A DNA stretch of 17,819 bases from the NCBI GenBank assembly GCA_903930515.1, contig CAIYYW010000314.1, forward strand, positions 1-17,819. Reading direction: 5' to 3'. The position numbers and the translations under genes are program-made. The notes beneath the pieces are model-generated. The model was given only the letters and a program-made list of their open reading frames with translations. It made no database searches and had not been told where the DNA came from. This DNA comes from an uncultured delta proteobacterium. Its GTDB lineage: Bacteria; RBG-13-61-14; DRUE01. Shown here piece after piece: positions 1 to 6,348 of the stretch. The first letter of the stretch is position 1. Every line of letters starts with the position of its first letter.

Positions 1-1
1 G

Positions 2-634
2 ATCGTCCTGATCGTGCTCCTGATCCGGTGGCTGGCGATCGAGCCGTTCCGGATCCCGAGCGGGTCAATGATCCCGACCCTTTTGGTCGGAGACCAGTTG
101 ATGGTGAACAAGTTCACCTACGGATGGCAGATCCCCTTCACCACCAAAAAGCTGACCAATTTCAAACAGCCCGAGCGCGGAGAGATCATTGTGTTCAAGT
201 TCCCCAATAATCCGCGCGAGGATTATGTCAAGAGGGTGGTCGGTCTTTCCGGAGATGAATTGATGATGCGCGACGGCGTTCTGTTCATCAACAACAAGGA
301 AGTCCCGCGTCAGTATGTCAGCCCCTACACCGGCCCGACCGACGGCGGCTTTTGCGACCAATACGACCTTTATATGGAACAGCTGGACCGTCACGAGCAC
401 CAGATGATCCTGTGCCACCGAGCCCATCTCGGGAATGATTACGGACCGGTCCAGGTCCCCGAAGGGTTCCTGTTCGGGATGGGGGACAACCGCGACAACT
501 CCTCCGACAGCCGCGACTGGGGGTTCATCCCCAAACAGAACATCAAGGGCCGAGCCCTGTTCATCCATCTCCCCTTGAATCCACAAAACCACTACCTGCC
601 GAGATGGAACCGGTTCTTCAAGATGATCAGGTGA
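2..634 (+). CDS. lepB: Signal peptidase I, 5'-truncated by window edge
   Basis: Membrane-bound serine/lysine protease that removes signal peptides from exported proteins on the outer face of the cytoplasmic membrane. The frame is open to the window edge and begins inside the transmembrane helix. A GTG at 14 is only an internal codon: the paralogue at 706 has about 95 residues before this point, so the true start lies upstream. All family boxes are present. Counting from the codon at 14, the nucleophile is Ser18 in IPSGSMIPTL, the general base is Lys73 in YVKRVVGL, and the C-terminal box is GDNRDNSSDSRDWGFIP. The periplasmic domain has a Cys pair matching one in the paralogue. The last 91 bases are almost identical to the end of the next gene although the rest has diverged. 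The family is certain and the enzyme is likely active; the N-terminus is unseen. Confidence 0.93.
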   Translation: MVLIVLLIRWLAIEPFRIPSGSMIPTLLVGDQLMVNKFTYGWQIPFTTKKLTNFKQPERGEIIVFKFPNNPREDYVKRVVGLSGDELMMRDGVLFINNKEVPRQYVSPYTGPTDGGFCDQYDLYMEQLDRHEHQMILCHRAHLGNDYGPVQVPEGFLFGMGDNRDNSSDSRDWGFIPKQNIKGRALFIHLPLNPQNHYLPRWNRFFKMIR

Positions 635-635
635 A
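545..635 (+). repeat. Near-identical 3' block shared by the tandem lepB genes (copy 1)
   Basis: This 91-base block covers the last codons and stop of the first signal peptidase gene. It matches 1522-1612 with two mismatches (C557/T1534 and A609/C1586). Upstream of the block the two genes differ at many synonymous and replacement sites. The sharp boundary suggests recent gene conversion or unequal exchange. Confidence 0.85.
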
Positions 636-705
636 CCCGGGGCTGGAGCCTTCAGCCGTCCGGATGGTTAATGCTCGCCGGGGCGGTTGATCGGATCCGG
701 AGACG

Positions 706-1611
706 ATGATGGAAAAGAAGTGGAAAGAACTGGCGGAAGCGGCCAAAGCCGAGTTGAGCGACTACCCGCTGCTGTTCAAGAAGGCGCGGCGGTCGCTTTC
801 GGAGGATGAGCGGGAATCGGCTTCGGCGCTGATCAAGTCGGTGCGGCAATCGTTCTCGGACCGGGACGAGGCCGGTCTGCAAAAGAGCCTGGCCGGGTAT
901 CAGGCCTTCAAGTCCAAATATTTTTCGCGCATCCATTTCAACCGTTATTGGGAAACCGCCAAGGAAATCTTCTGGGTGGCGCTGGTCGTGCTCTGCATCC
1001 GCTGGATCCTGATCGAGCCCTACCGGATCCCCAGCGGGTCCATGATTCCCACGCTCCTGGTGGGAGACCAGTTGATGGTCAACAAGCTGACTTACGGGGT
1101 GCAGATCCCCTTCACCACCAAAGCGCTGTTCACGCTCAAGACCCCCAAGCGCGGGGATGTGATTATATTCAAATATCCGCCCAAGCCCACGGAGCCGGCC
1201 TATGTCAAGCGGGTGGTCGGCCTGCCCGGCGACGAGGTGATGGTCCGGCAGGGCCAACTCCTGATCAACGGCCGCGAAGTCCCGCGACAACCGGCCGGGG
1301 TTTACACCGGGCCCAATGACCGCAGCCCCTGCTCGAGCATGTACCGGTTCGTGGAGAATCTGGACGGGGTGAGCCACAATATTCTGCTCTGCCATGGGAG
1401 CCACGAGGCGGATAATTTCGGGCCGGTCCGGGTTCCGCCTGGGAATTTGTTCGGCATGGGCGACAACCGGGACAATTCGGCGGACAGCCGCACCTGGGGC
1501 TTCATCCCGCTTGGCAACCTTAAGGGCCGAGCCTTGTTCATCCATCTCCCCTTGAATCCACAAAACCACTACCTGCCGAGATGGACCCGGTTCTTCAAGA
1601 TGATCAGGTGA
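706..1611 (+). CDS. lepB: Signal peptidase I with cytosolic N-terminal extension
   Basis: Signal peptide-cleaving serine protease of the inner membrane, 301 aa. Residues 1-82 are charged and probably a helical cytosolic extension. Residues about 88-103 form the single transmembrane segment. The catalytic periplasmic domain follows: Ser112 in IPSGSMIPTL, Lys168 in YVKRVVGLPGDE, and the GDNRDNSADSR box at 252-262. Cys209 and Cys229, in an insert before the last box, are also conserved in the upstream paralogue and may form a disulfide. The ATG at 706 follows a short GGAG at 699-702; the ATG at 709 is an alternative. It lies 71 bases after the first lepB, so co-transcription is likely. Tandem full-motif copies suggest split substrate preference or dosage, which the sequence cannot decide. 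Confidence 0.95.
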   Translation: MMEKKWKELAEAAKAELSDYPLLFKKARRSLSEDERESASALIKSVRQSFSDRDEAGLQKSLAGYQAFKSKYFSRIHFNRYWETAKEIFWVALVVLCIRWILIEPYRIPSGSMIPTLLVGDQLMVNKLTYGVQIPFTTKALFTLKTPKRGDVIIFKYPPKPTEPAYVKRVVGLPGDEVMVRQGQLLINGREVPRQPAGVYTGPNDRSPCSSMYRFVENLDGVSHNILLCHGSHEADNFGPVRVPPGNLFGMGDNRDNSADSRTWGFIPLGNLKGRALFIHLPLNPQNHYLPRWTRFFKMIR

Positions 1612-1612
1612 A
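1522..1612 (+). repeat. Near-identical 3' block shared by the tandem lepB genes (copy 2)
   Basis: Second copy of the 91-base block at 545-635, offset by 977 bases. It encodes the same C-terminal peptide (FIHLPLNPQNHYLPRW and the final RFFKMIR). Similarity stops one base after the stop codon, so the shared tract does not extend into the intergenic DNA. Confidence 0.85.
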
Positions 1613-1654
1613 ATTTTCCTGGATTTTGATTCAAATTCGGTGACGGAGGAGTCC

Positions 1655-3256
1655 ATGAAAAATTTCCTTTTCAGCCTCTCGGTCTTGATCTGCCTTTTGA
1701 TACAGTCCGGCTTGCCCGCTCAGGCCGCGGATGAGGAATTTTGTTCCGCGCCGATCAAAACTGCGCAAGGCCCGGTGATGGGCAGGAAGGAAAAGTCCGC
1801 GCACGTTTGCGTTTACCAGGGCATTCCCTATGCGGCGCCGCCGGTGGGGGAGCTGCGCTGGAAACCTCCCCAACCCGCGTTGAAAAGAGCATCAGCTTTG
1901 ATCGCAACCGAGTTCGGCCCGCAATGCCCGCAGGCAAAAGGCAATACCCTGGAGCTGCTGGTCGCCGGTTCAATGAAGCAAAGCGAGGATTGCCTGTCCC
2001 TAAATATCTACCGCCCGGCCGCGGCTGGCGCGTTGCCGGTCATGGTCTGGATCCATGGCGGGGACTTGCTCCAGGGGTCCGGTTCCTCCGGGATGTATGA
2101 CGGCAAAATTATGGCCGGCGAAAAAAAACTTGTGCTCGTGACCATCAACTACCGGCTCGGGCCGTTCGGCTATCTCTATCATCCGGCCCTGGCCGCTGAA
2201 GACGCGCATCAAAGCTCGGGCAATTATGGGCTGATGGACCAGGTGAAGGCTTTGGAATGGGTGAAGGAAAATATTTCCGGTTTCGGCGGAAACCCGGAGA
2301 ACATCACCATTTTCGGTCAGTCGGCAGGCGGATGGTCGGTCTGTCATTTGCTGGCCTCGCCTCTGGCAAAAGGACTTTTCCTGCATGCGATCATTATGAG
2401 CGGCGGGTGCGAGTGCGCAAGGACCGTTGAACAGGGAGAGAGCTACGGCAGGGAATTTGCCCAGCGGCTGGGATGCGATGGAGCCGATGTCGCGGCGTGT
2501 CTGCGCTCAAAGCCGGCCCCAGAGGTAGTCGCGGCCATGGGCAAGGACTGGCAGGAAATGCTCGGGATATTTTTCCCGCATGTTGACGGATACGCGCTCA
2601 AGGAAATGCCCCTGGAGGCGCTCCGCTCCGGCAGATACAACCAGGTGCCGCTGATGGCCGGGTCAACTCGGGACGAGTTCAAGCTTTTTGCCAATGAGAT
2701 CAAAGGAAGAAACAGCAAGACCTTGCCGGAGCTTAAGTCCGCCACGGAAAAATATATGAGCGCGAAACTGGGGGATGAGCTGTTCACGCTCTACCCTCCG
2801 GATCAATATCCCAAGCCCAAGGACGCGGTTTATGACGCGGTGGGAGACGCTTATATCGGCTGCCCGACCTTCCGCGCCGCGGCGGCCGCGAGCAAGTTCC
2901 AGCCAGCCTATTACTACCGGTTTGATTTTGACGAATTGATTTTTTCCAAAATGATCGGCGCCGCGCACGGTTTGGACTTGCCCCTGGTTTTCGGAAACTA
3001 TGGAGATCCGCCGATGAGCCTGCTTTATACGGGCGGTCAGGAAAAAAAGGCCGCACAGCTCTCGGAAATTATGATCGGCTATTGGACTGATTTTGCCAAG
3101 ACCGGAAACCCGACCGGCCCGGGCCTGCCCGACTGGAAGCCCTATGCCGGTGCCGCAGGCGCCCGGCTAATCCTTGATCTGCCGGTTGGCTCAAATAAAG
3201 AACAGATGCTGGAAAAATGCGACTATTGGGCAAAACAACCGATTATGGTGCATTGA
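1655..3256 (+). CDS. Exported type-B carboxylesterase (alpha/beta hydrolase)
   Basis: Secreted or periplasmic ester hydrolase of the cholinesterase/para-nitrobenzyl esterase family, 533 aa, the normal family length. The ATG at 1655 is preferred over the in-frame GTG at 1640 because GGAGGA (1645-1650) sits correctly before it and the protein then begins with a clean signal peptide (KNFLF, hydrophobic core, cleavage near AQA-AD). From this ATG the parts are: EDCLSLNIYRP near 111, oxyanion segment WIHGGD near 132, nucleophile elbow GQSAGG with Ser223, acid Glu341 in GSTRDEF, and His438 in AAHGLDLP. The complete triad predicts an active esterase; the substrate is unknown. It follows the lepB pair by 43 bases and may read through from it. 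Confidence 0.92.
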   Translation: MKNFLFSLSVLICLLIQSGLPAQAADEEFCSAPIKTAQGPVMGRKEKSAHVCVYQGIPYAAPPVGELRWKPPQPALKRASALIATEFGPQCPQAKGNTLELLVAGSMKQSEDCLSLNIYRPAAAGALPVMVWIHGGDLLQGSGSSGMYDGKIMAGEKKLVLVTINYRLGPFGYLYHPALAAEDAHQSSGNYGLMDQVKALEWVKENISGFGGNPENITIFGQSAGGWSVCHLLASPLAKGLFLHAIIMSGGCECARTVEQGESYGREFAQRLGCDGADVAACLRSKPAPEVVAAMGKDWQEMLGIFFPHVDGYALKEMPLEALRSGRYNQVPLMAGSTRDEFKLFANEIKGRNSKTLPELKSATEKYMSAKLGDELFTLYPPDQYPKPKDAVYDAVGDAYIGCPTFRAAAAASKFQPAYYYRFDFDELIFSKMIGAAHGLDLPLVFGNYGDPPMSLLYTGGQEKKAAQLSEIMIGYWTDFAKTGNPTGPGLPDWKPYAGAAGARLILDLPVGSNKEQMLEKCDYWAKQPIMVH

Positions 3257-3306
3257 ATACAATCCGGGGAGCGCTTCCGCGTCGCCCCAGGCGCCCGCTA
3301 TTCGTG

Positions 3307-3328
3307 GCGCAGACACTTTTGTCTGCGC
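3307..3328. repeat. Palindromic stem-loop in convergent intergenic gap
   Basis: Perfect 9-bp arms, GCGCAGACA (3307-3315) and TGTCTGCGC (3320-3328), enclose a CTTT loop. It lies 50 bases after the carboxylesterase stop and just before the end of the convergent SnoaL-like gene. There is no strong T-run, so it is not a classical intrinsic terminator. It resembles the dispersed palindromic units (REP-like) found in many genomes. Confidence 0.6.
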
Positions 3329-3340
3329 GCTATCTTTAAA

Positions 3341-3370
3341 CCCCGCAGGGTTACGCCCGGCGTAACGGGG
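3341..3370. repeat. Second palindrome, overlapping the end of the SnoaL-like gene
   Basis: The arms CCCC...GTTACG (3350-3355) and CGTAAC...GGGG (3361-3370) form a stem around CCCGG, with a GCAGG bulge on one side. The TAA stop and the last codons of the minus-strand gene (PLRRA) lie inside it. It may act with the 3307 hairpin as a bidirectional transcript end. Confidence 0.55.
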
Positions 3371-3731
3371 CAGGGTCAAAATAAACCTCGTTCCTCCGGA
3401 TCAGGCCGGCCTGATCAAACTGCACCAAACAAACCCCGACGCGCTCCACAACTTTCTCCCCGACCGGGATTTTGGCCAGCCATTTGTTCAAAAATCCCCC
3501 CTCCATCGGGATCCCCTCAATCTGACTCCAGACCCAATCCGGGTTATGACCGAGCAGTCGGCTAAAATATTTCAGCAATGCCCCTTTGCCCTTTACCCCC
3601 TCCGGCATTGCCGGGTCCAAATAAAAAGCGTCCTCCGAGTAGTACGCCGCCAATTTCTCCGGATCATTCCCGCTCCACGCCGGCAACCACCTGCCGGCAA
3701 ACTCCGCGGCTTGTTCCTTGGTCAGCATCAT
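3351..3731 (-). CDS. SnoaL-like / NTF2-fold protein
   Basis: Small 126-aa protein of the SnoaL-like polyketide cyclase/NTF2 superfamily. Evidence is the family-typical opening (helix, then SGNDPEKLAAYYSEDAFYLDP, then a GKGALLKYF segment), the alternating beta strands that follow, and a length normal for the fold. Members range from isomerases and cyclases to binding proteins, so no reaction is assigned. GGGGGAG lies just before two tandem ATG codons (3731 and 3728). The final residues come from the palindrome at 3341-3370, so the natural C-terminus may have been altered by repeat insertion. It is transcribed in the same direction as the metallophosphoesterase, 126 bases downstream of that gene's stop, and has its own possible promoter. 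Confidence 0.75.
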   Translation of the reverse strand: MMLTKEQAAEFAGRWLPAWSGNDPEKLAAYYSEDAFYLDPAMPEGVKGKGALLKYFSRLLGHNPDWVWSQIEGIPMEGGFLNKWLAKIPVGEKVVERVGVCLVQFDQAGLIRRNEVYFDPAPLRRA

Positions 3732-3773
3732 TATTCTCCCCCATTCTTCTTCATAACGCGTGAACGGAAAATT

Positions 3774-3782
3774 AGAATATCA
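3774..3782 (-). promoter_or_regulatory. Possible extended -10 promoter for SnoaL-like gene
   Basis: On the minus strand the sequence reads TG-A-TATTCT, an extended -10 element about 43 bases before the ATG at 3731. I see no good -35. The same TGN-T-rich -10 pattern recurs at 8139, 10768 and 15380, which gives it some support. Confidence 0.3.
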
Positions 3783-3857
3783 TGGCGCGGGCAAAGCGGC
3801 CATCCTCAAAGCCAGGCTCAGACGCTCTGCGGCGAACAATGTTTTTTAATCGCATTT

Positions 3858-5180
3858 TCAGGGTTTAATCAGGTTTTGAATTTGCTCCGGGAAAGGATAG
3901 AGGAAATTACGGTCCTGCAAAGTTCCGCCGTTGATCCGGGGGGCCATTCCGGAATATTCGCCCATAGTGACGCTCCGCCATTCCAGGCAGTTCTCGCAAT
4001 CCTCGGGCTGGAAGTTATAGACGATGCCGTTTTCAAAAACCCGGACCAGCGCAAACCCCGCGGGATATTCCTTGGTGGTTGGGACCAGGATTTGCGGAAT
4101 TTCGCGGCCGCCCAATTTGAGCAACCCTATTTTCGCGCCGTGTTTGTGGCCGTAGAAGCAGGCGATAATTTGCGGATAGGCCGATAAAATATCCAGGAAT
4201 TTCTTCCGGTCATTCTTATTGATGCCGGCCCCGCCCAAGGCGAGCGGATAGTGGCTGAAGATAAAACTCGGCACACCCGTGTGTTCCTTCAGGGTATTCT
4301 CCAGCCAAGTCCATTGCTCGGGCGTGATCTCCTCCCAGCCGTCCTTGAGCCGGATTGAGTCCAGGCAGATGAACAGGAACCCGCCCTGCTTGAAAGCGTA
4401 ATAGCTCCGCTCCAGATGGAACGCCTTTTTGAACCAGTCCTCCGGCTCCGCGCCCTGCCGGTCGTGGTTCCCGCGCAAGGGATAATAAGGCATTTGTAAT
4501 CCATCTAACATTTGTTTGGCCAGTTTAAACTCGGCCTCCGTGAACCAGCTGGTCAGGTCTCCGTTCACGATCACCAGTTCCGGGCTCAGCCCGTTGATCT
4601 GTCGGACCGCGCTTCTGTTGGTGAAATTCCAATACGGGTCATTGGGGTCTTTCCATTTGAAGCCCGGAGTCAGCGACGCCTTTTTGGCCCCGGGCAAGAG
4701 CATCAGCCCCGCGGCCTCTTCGTTAATGTGAAGGTCGTTCATCACCGCGAAGCTGAAAAGCAACTTGCCGTCCGGCAGGGTCAGGGTGGTCAATTTTTCC
4801 GGCGACAGGGGCGTCTGCCCGGATATTTCTTTGCCGCACTTGATCTGATAAAAGTATTCGGTCCCGGGCTTGAGCCCATTGACCTTGAGCAGATGAAACA
4901 AACCTTGTCCGCCTTTTTCCTCCTGACTCTGATCCCGCCGGGAAATTTGCCCGCCGTATTCTACCCGGCAGCCTGTTGCCTGGTCCGTTTCCCAGTAAAG
5001 CGTGAACGAGTCCTCGGTGACGGTGAGCAGTTCCGGGCGGGAAATTTTCGCGGCCAAAAAAGAAGGGAACCAGCCGATCAGAACGATGGAGAAAAGGATT
5101 CTCAGGCGGATCCGCCCTGCCGGTCCTGCCTTAAAATTCCAGGGCGAAAGAAAAACCGCGGTTGAATTCAGTCTTCGCAT
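3858..5180 (-). CDS. Secreted metallophosphoesterase with N-terminal fibronectin-III-like domain
   Basis: Purple-acid-phosphatase-like calcineurin-fold phosphoesterase, 440 aa, probably exported. An N-terminal arginine-rich stretch is followed by a hydrophobic segment (about 27-44) consistent with a signal peptide or anchor. An FN3-like beta domain follows (about 47-135: SFTLYWETD, GLKPGTEYFYQI). The catalytic domain has the metal-ligand motifs in order: DLH (Asp149, His151), NGDLT (Asp208), RGNHD (Asn238, His239), FSHYPLA (His310) and YGHKHG (His345, His347). All ligands are present, so it should be active on phosphoester substrates. The ATG start overlaps the end of the upstream DUF4177-like gene by 13 bases in another frame, which suggests translational coupling. 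The unusually long pre-signal N-region leaves the exact start somewhat open. Confidence 0.9.
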   Translation of the reverse strand: MRRLNSTAVFLSPWNFKAGPAGRIRLRILFSIVLIGWFPSFLAAKISRPELLTVTEDSFTLYWETDQATGCRVEYGGQISRRDQSQEEKGGQGLFHLLKVNGLKPGTEYFYQIKCGKEISGQTPLSPEKLTTLTLPDGKLLFSFAVMNDLHINEEAAGLMLLPGAKKASLTPGFKWKDPNDPYWNFTNRSAVRQINGLSPELVIVNGDLTSWFTEAEFKLAKQMLDGLQMPYYPLRGNHDRQGAEPEDWFKKAFHLERSYYAFKQGGFLFICLDSIRLKDGWEEITPEQWTWLENTLKEHTGVPSFIFSHYPLALGGAGINKNDRKKFLDILSAYPQIIACFYGHKHGAKIGLLKLGGREIPQILVPTTKEYPAGFALVRVFENGIVYNFQPEDCENCLEWRSVTMGEYSGMAPRINGGTLQDRNFLYPFPEQIQNLIKP

Positions 5181-5359
5181 TCGTCCGGCTCATCGCGCGT
5201 GAACAGGACAAAGGCCATTGCCGGCCGCTTGGTCCCATCCCGCATCGCGAACTGGATCCCCTCTAGGTTCCAGCCCTCGCCCACCTTCTCGTTGATCACC
5301 TCTTCCAGACGCTGATCGGTCACGGTGGAAACCTCCACCACTTTGTAGAAAAGCGACAT
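5168..5359 (-). CDS. DUF4177-like small protein
   Basis: A 63-aa protein with the layout of the DUF4177 family: an opening strand (FYKVVEVS), a helix ending in EGWNLEGIQ, and a second strand (AMAFVLFTRDEP). The family has no known reaction. It ends in an acidic tail (DEPDECED) that overlaps the start of the metallophosphoesterase, making a two-gene operon. No Shine-Dalgarno sequence precedes the ATG, and a promoter-like -10 ends only 7 bases before it, so the mRNA may be leaderless. Confidence 0.7.
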   Translation of the reverse strand: MSLFYKVVEVSTVTDQRLEEVINEKVGEGWNLEGIQFAMRDGTKRPAMAFVLFTRDEPDECED

Positions 5360-5366
5360 CGGAAAT

Positions 5367-5396
5367 ATTTTATTCCGAAAGTCCGGGGTTTTGCAA
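5367..5396 (-). promoter_or_regulatory. Sigma70-like promoter for DUF4177 / metallophosphoesterase operon
   Basis: Read on the minus strand, TTGCAA (5391-5396), an 18-base spacer and TAAAAT (5367-5372) stand directly before the ATG at 5359. The predicted start of transcription falls at or within a few bases of that ATG. Confidence 0.5.
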
Positions 5397-5454
5397 GGCG
5401 CGTAAAATCCGAGCGCGGTTTTGGGGGGAATTGTTGGTTCCAGGGGGATGGAGC

Positions 5455-5473
5455 AAAAAGGGCCTTTGGCCCT
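5455..5473 (-). terminator. Intrinsic terminator-like hairpin, minus strand
   Basis: AGGGCC (5459-5464) and GGCCCT (5468-5473) pair around a 3-base loop. Read on the minus strand the stem is followed by five T residues (complement of 5455-5459). It lies in the 197-base divergent gap between 5359 and 5557, where no minus-strand gene ends. The rest of that gap shows only isolated TTGAC-like words. Confidence 0.45.
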
Positions 5474-5556
5474 CCCGGTGATATTAAAATTGCGAAAAGG
5501 TGCTAAGATAAAATATCAGTTCTTGACACTTTGACCTACGGGGATGGGGAAATAAA

Positions 5557-6348
5557 ATGGAAAATATGGTGGAAAAACTGATCGGGGAAAAATTCGGGGC
5601 CGAGTTCGGGGACTGGCCGGTGGGAGATGACAAGCCGGCGATCATTTTCGTTCACGGCGCCGGGGGCTCGCATTTGATGTGGCTGGGCCAGTTGGCCTAT
5701 TTCCGGAAGCAGTATCACACGGTTTCGGTGAACCTTCCGGGACACGGCCTTTCTCCGGACAAGGGCCTGGAGAGCATCGGCGGGTACGCCGATTTTGTGC
5801 TGGACTTCGCGGACCAGATCAAGCTCCGGCGTTTTCTCTTGGTCGGCCTGAGTATGGGCGGCGCGATCGCGCAGGAAATCGCGCTCAAATCGCCGTCTCG
5901 GATCTCGGGCCTGGTCCTGATCAGCACCGGCGCCAGGCTCAAGGTGATGCCGGAGATTTTCAAGATGATCCGAGAGAACTGGCCGGCCTATCTGCAGATG
6001 TTTCCCAAATTCGCCTTTTCCAAAAATGTGAAGGAGGCGGTGTTGAAGCTGGCGTTGGAGGACCTTTCCCGGCGCGCTCCCGCGGTGGTGGAGGCTGATT
6101 TCCGCGCCTGTGACAGCTTTGATCGGAGGGAGCAGGTGAATGGGATCCAGACGCCGACCCTGCTCATTTCTGCCCGGCTGGACCTGCTCACTCCTCCGAA
6201 TTATATGGATTTCCTGCACAGCCGGATCGCGGGATCAAAACTGGTCCGGATTGAGGACGCCGGTCATATTGTCAATTTGGAAAAGCCGGAGGAAGTGAAT
6301 AGGGCGCTCTCGGATTTTTTCCGGGAGCACTTGCCAAAGGAGAGTTGA
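5557..6348 (+). CDS. Alpha/beta hydrolase
   Basis: A 263-aa single-domain alpha/beta-hydrolase of the lipase/esterase/MenH-like type, cytosolic (no signal peptide). It has the oxyanion motif FVHGAGGSH (31-39), the nucleophile elbow VGLSMGG with Ser99, the acid Asp209 in SARLDLLTP, and His237 in EDAGHIVNLEKP. The helical cap lies around 130-190. The triad is complete; the substrate cannot be read from sequence. It is the first gene of a tight operon: its TGA abuts the ATG of the homocysteine methyltransferase. A weak G-rich Shine-Dalgarno (GGGGA, 5546-5550) precedes the ATG. Confidence 0.9.
   Translation: MENMVEKLIGEKFGAEFGDWPVGDDKPAIIFVHGAGGSHLMWLGQLAYFRKQYHTVSVNLPGHGLSPDKGLESIGGYADFVLDFADQIKLRRFLLVGLSMGGAIAQEIALKSPSRISGLVLISTGARLKVMPEIFKMIRENWPAYLQMFPKFAFSKNVKEAVLKLALEDLSRRAPAVVEADFRACDSFDRREQVNGIQTPTLLISARLDLLTPPNYMDFLHSRIAGSKLVRIEDAGHIVNLEKPEEVNRALSDFFREHLPKES

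Noticed and set aside
652-1656. 334-codon open frame on the minus strand
   Set aside because: It lies antisense to the well-supported lepB gene. The translation is rich in Arg/Pro/His with no family signature and mirrors the GC-biased third positions of the sense gene.
3174-3365. 63-codon plus-strand frame and its mirror on the minus strand over the palindromic repeat
   Set aside because: The reading frames result from the repeat itself plus the end of the carboxylesterase. No independent translation signal.
3546-4187. 213-codon plus-strand frame across the SnoaL-like and metallophosphoesterase genes
   Set aside because: Spans the intergenic gap and runs opposite two supported genes. No motif or ribosome binding site of its own.
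5523-5536. TTGACA and TTTGACC upstream of the alpha/beta hydrolase as a promoter
   Set aside because: No acceptable -10 lies 16-18 bases downstream before the ATG at 5557; the region there is GGGGATGGGG.
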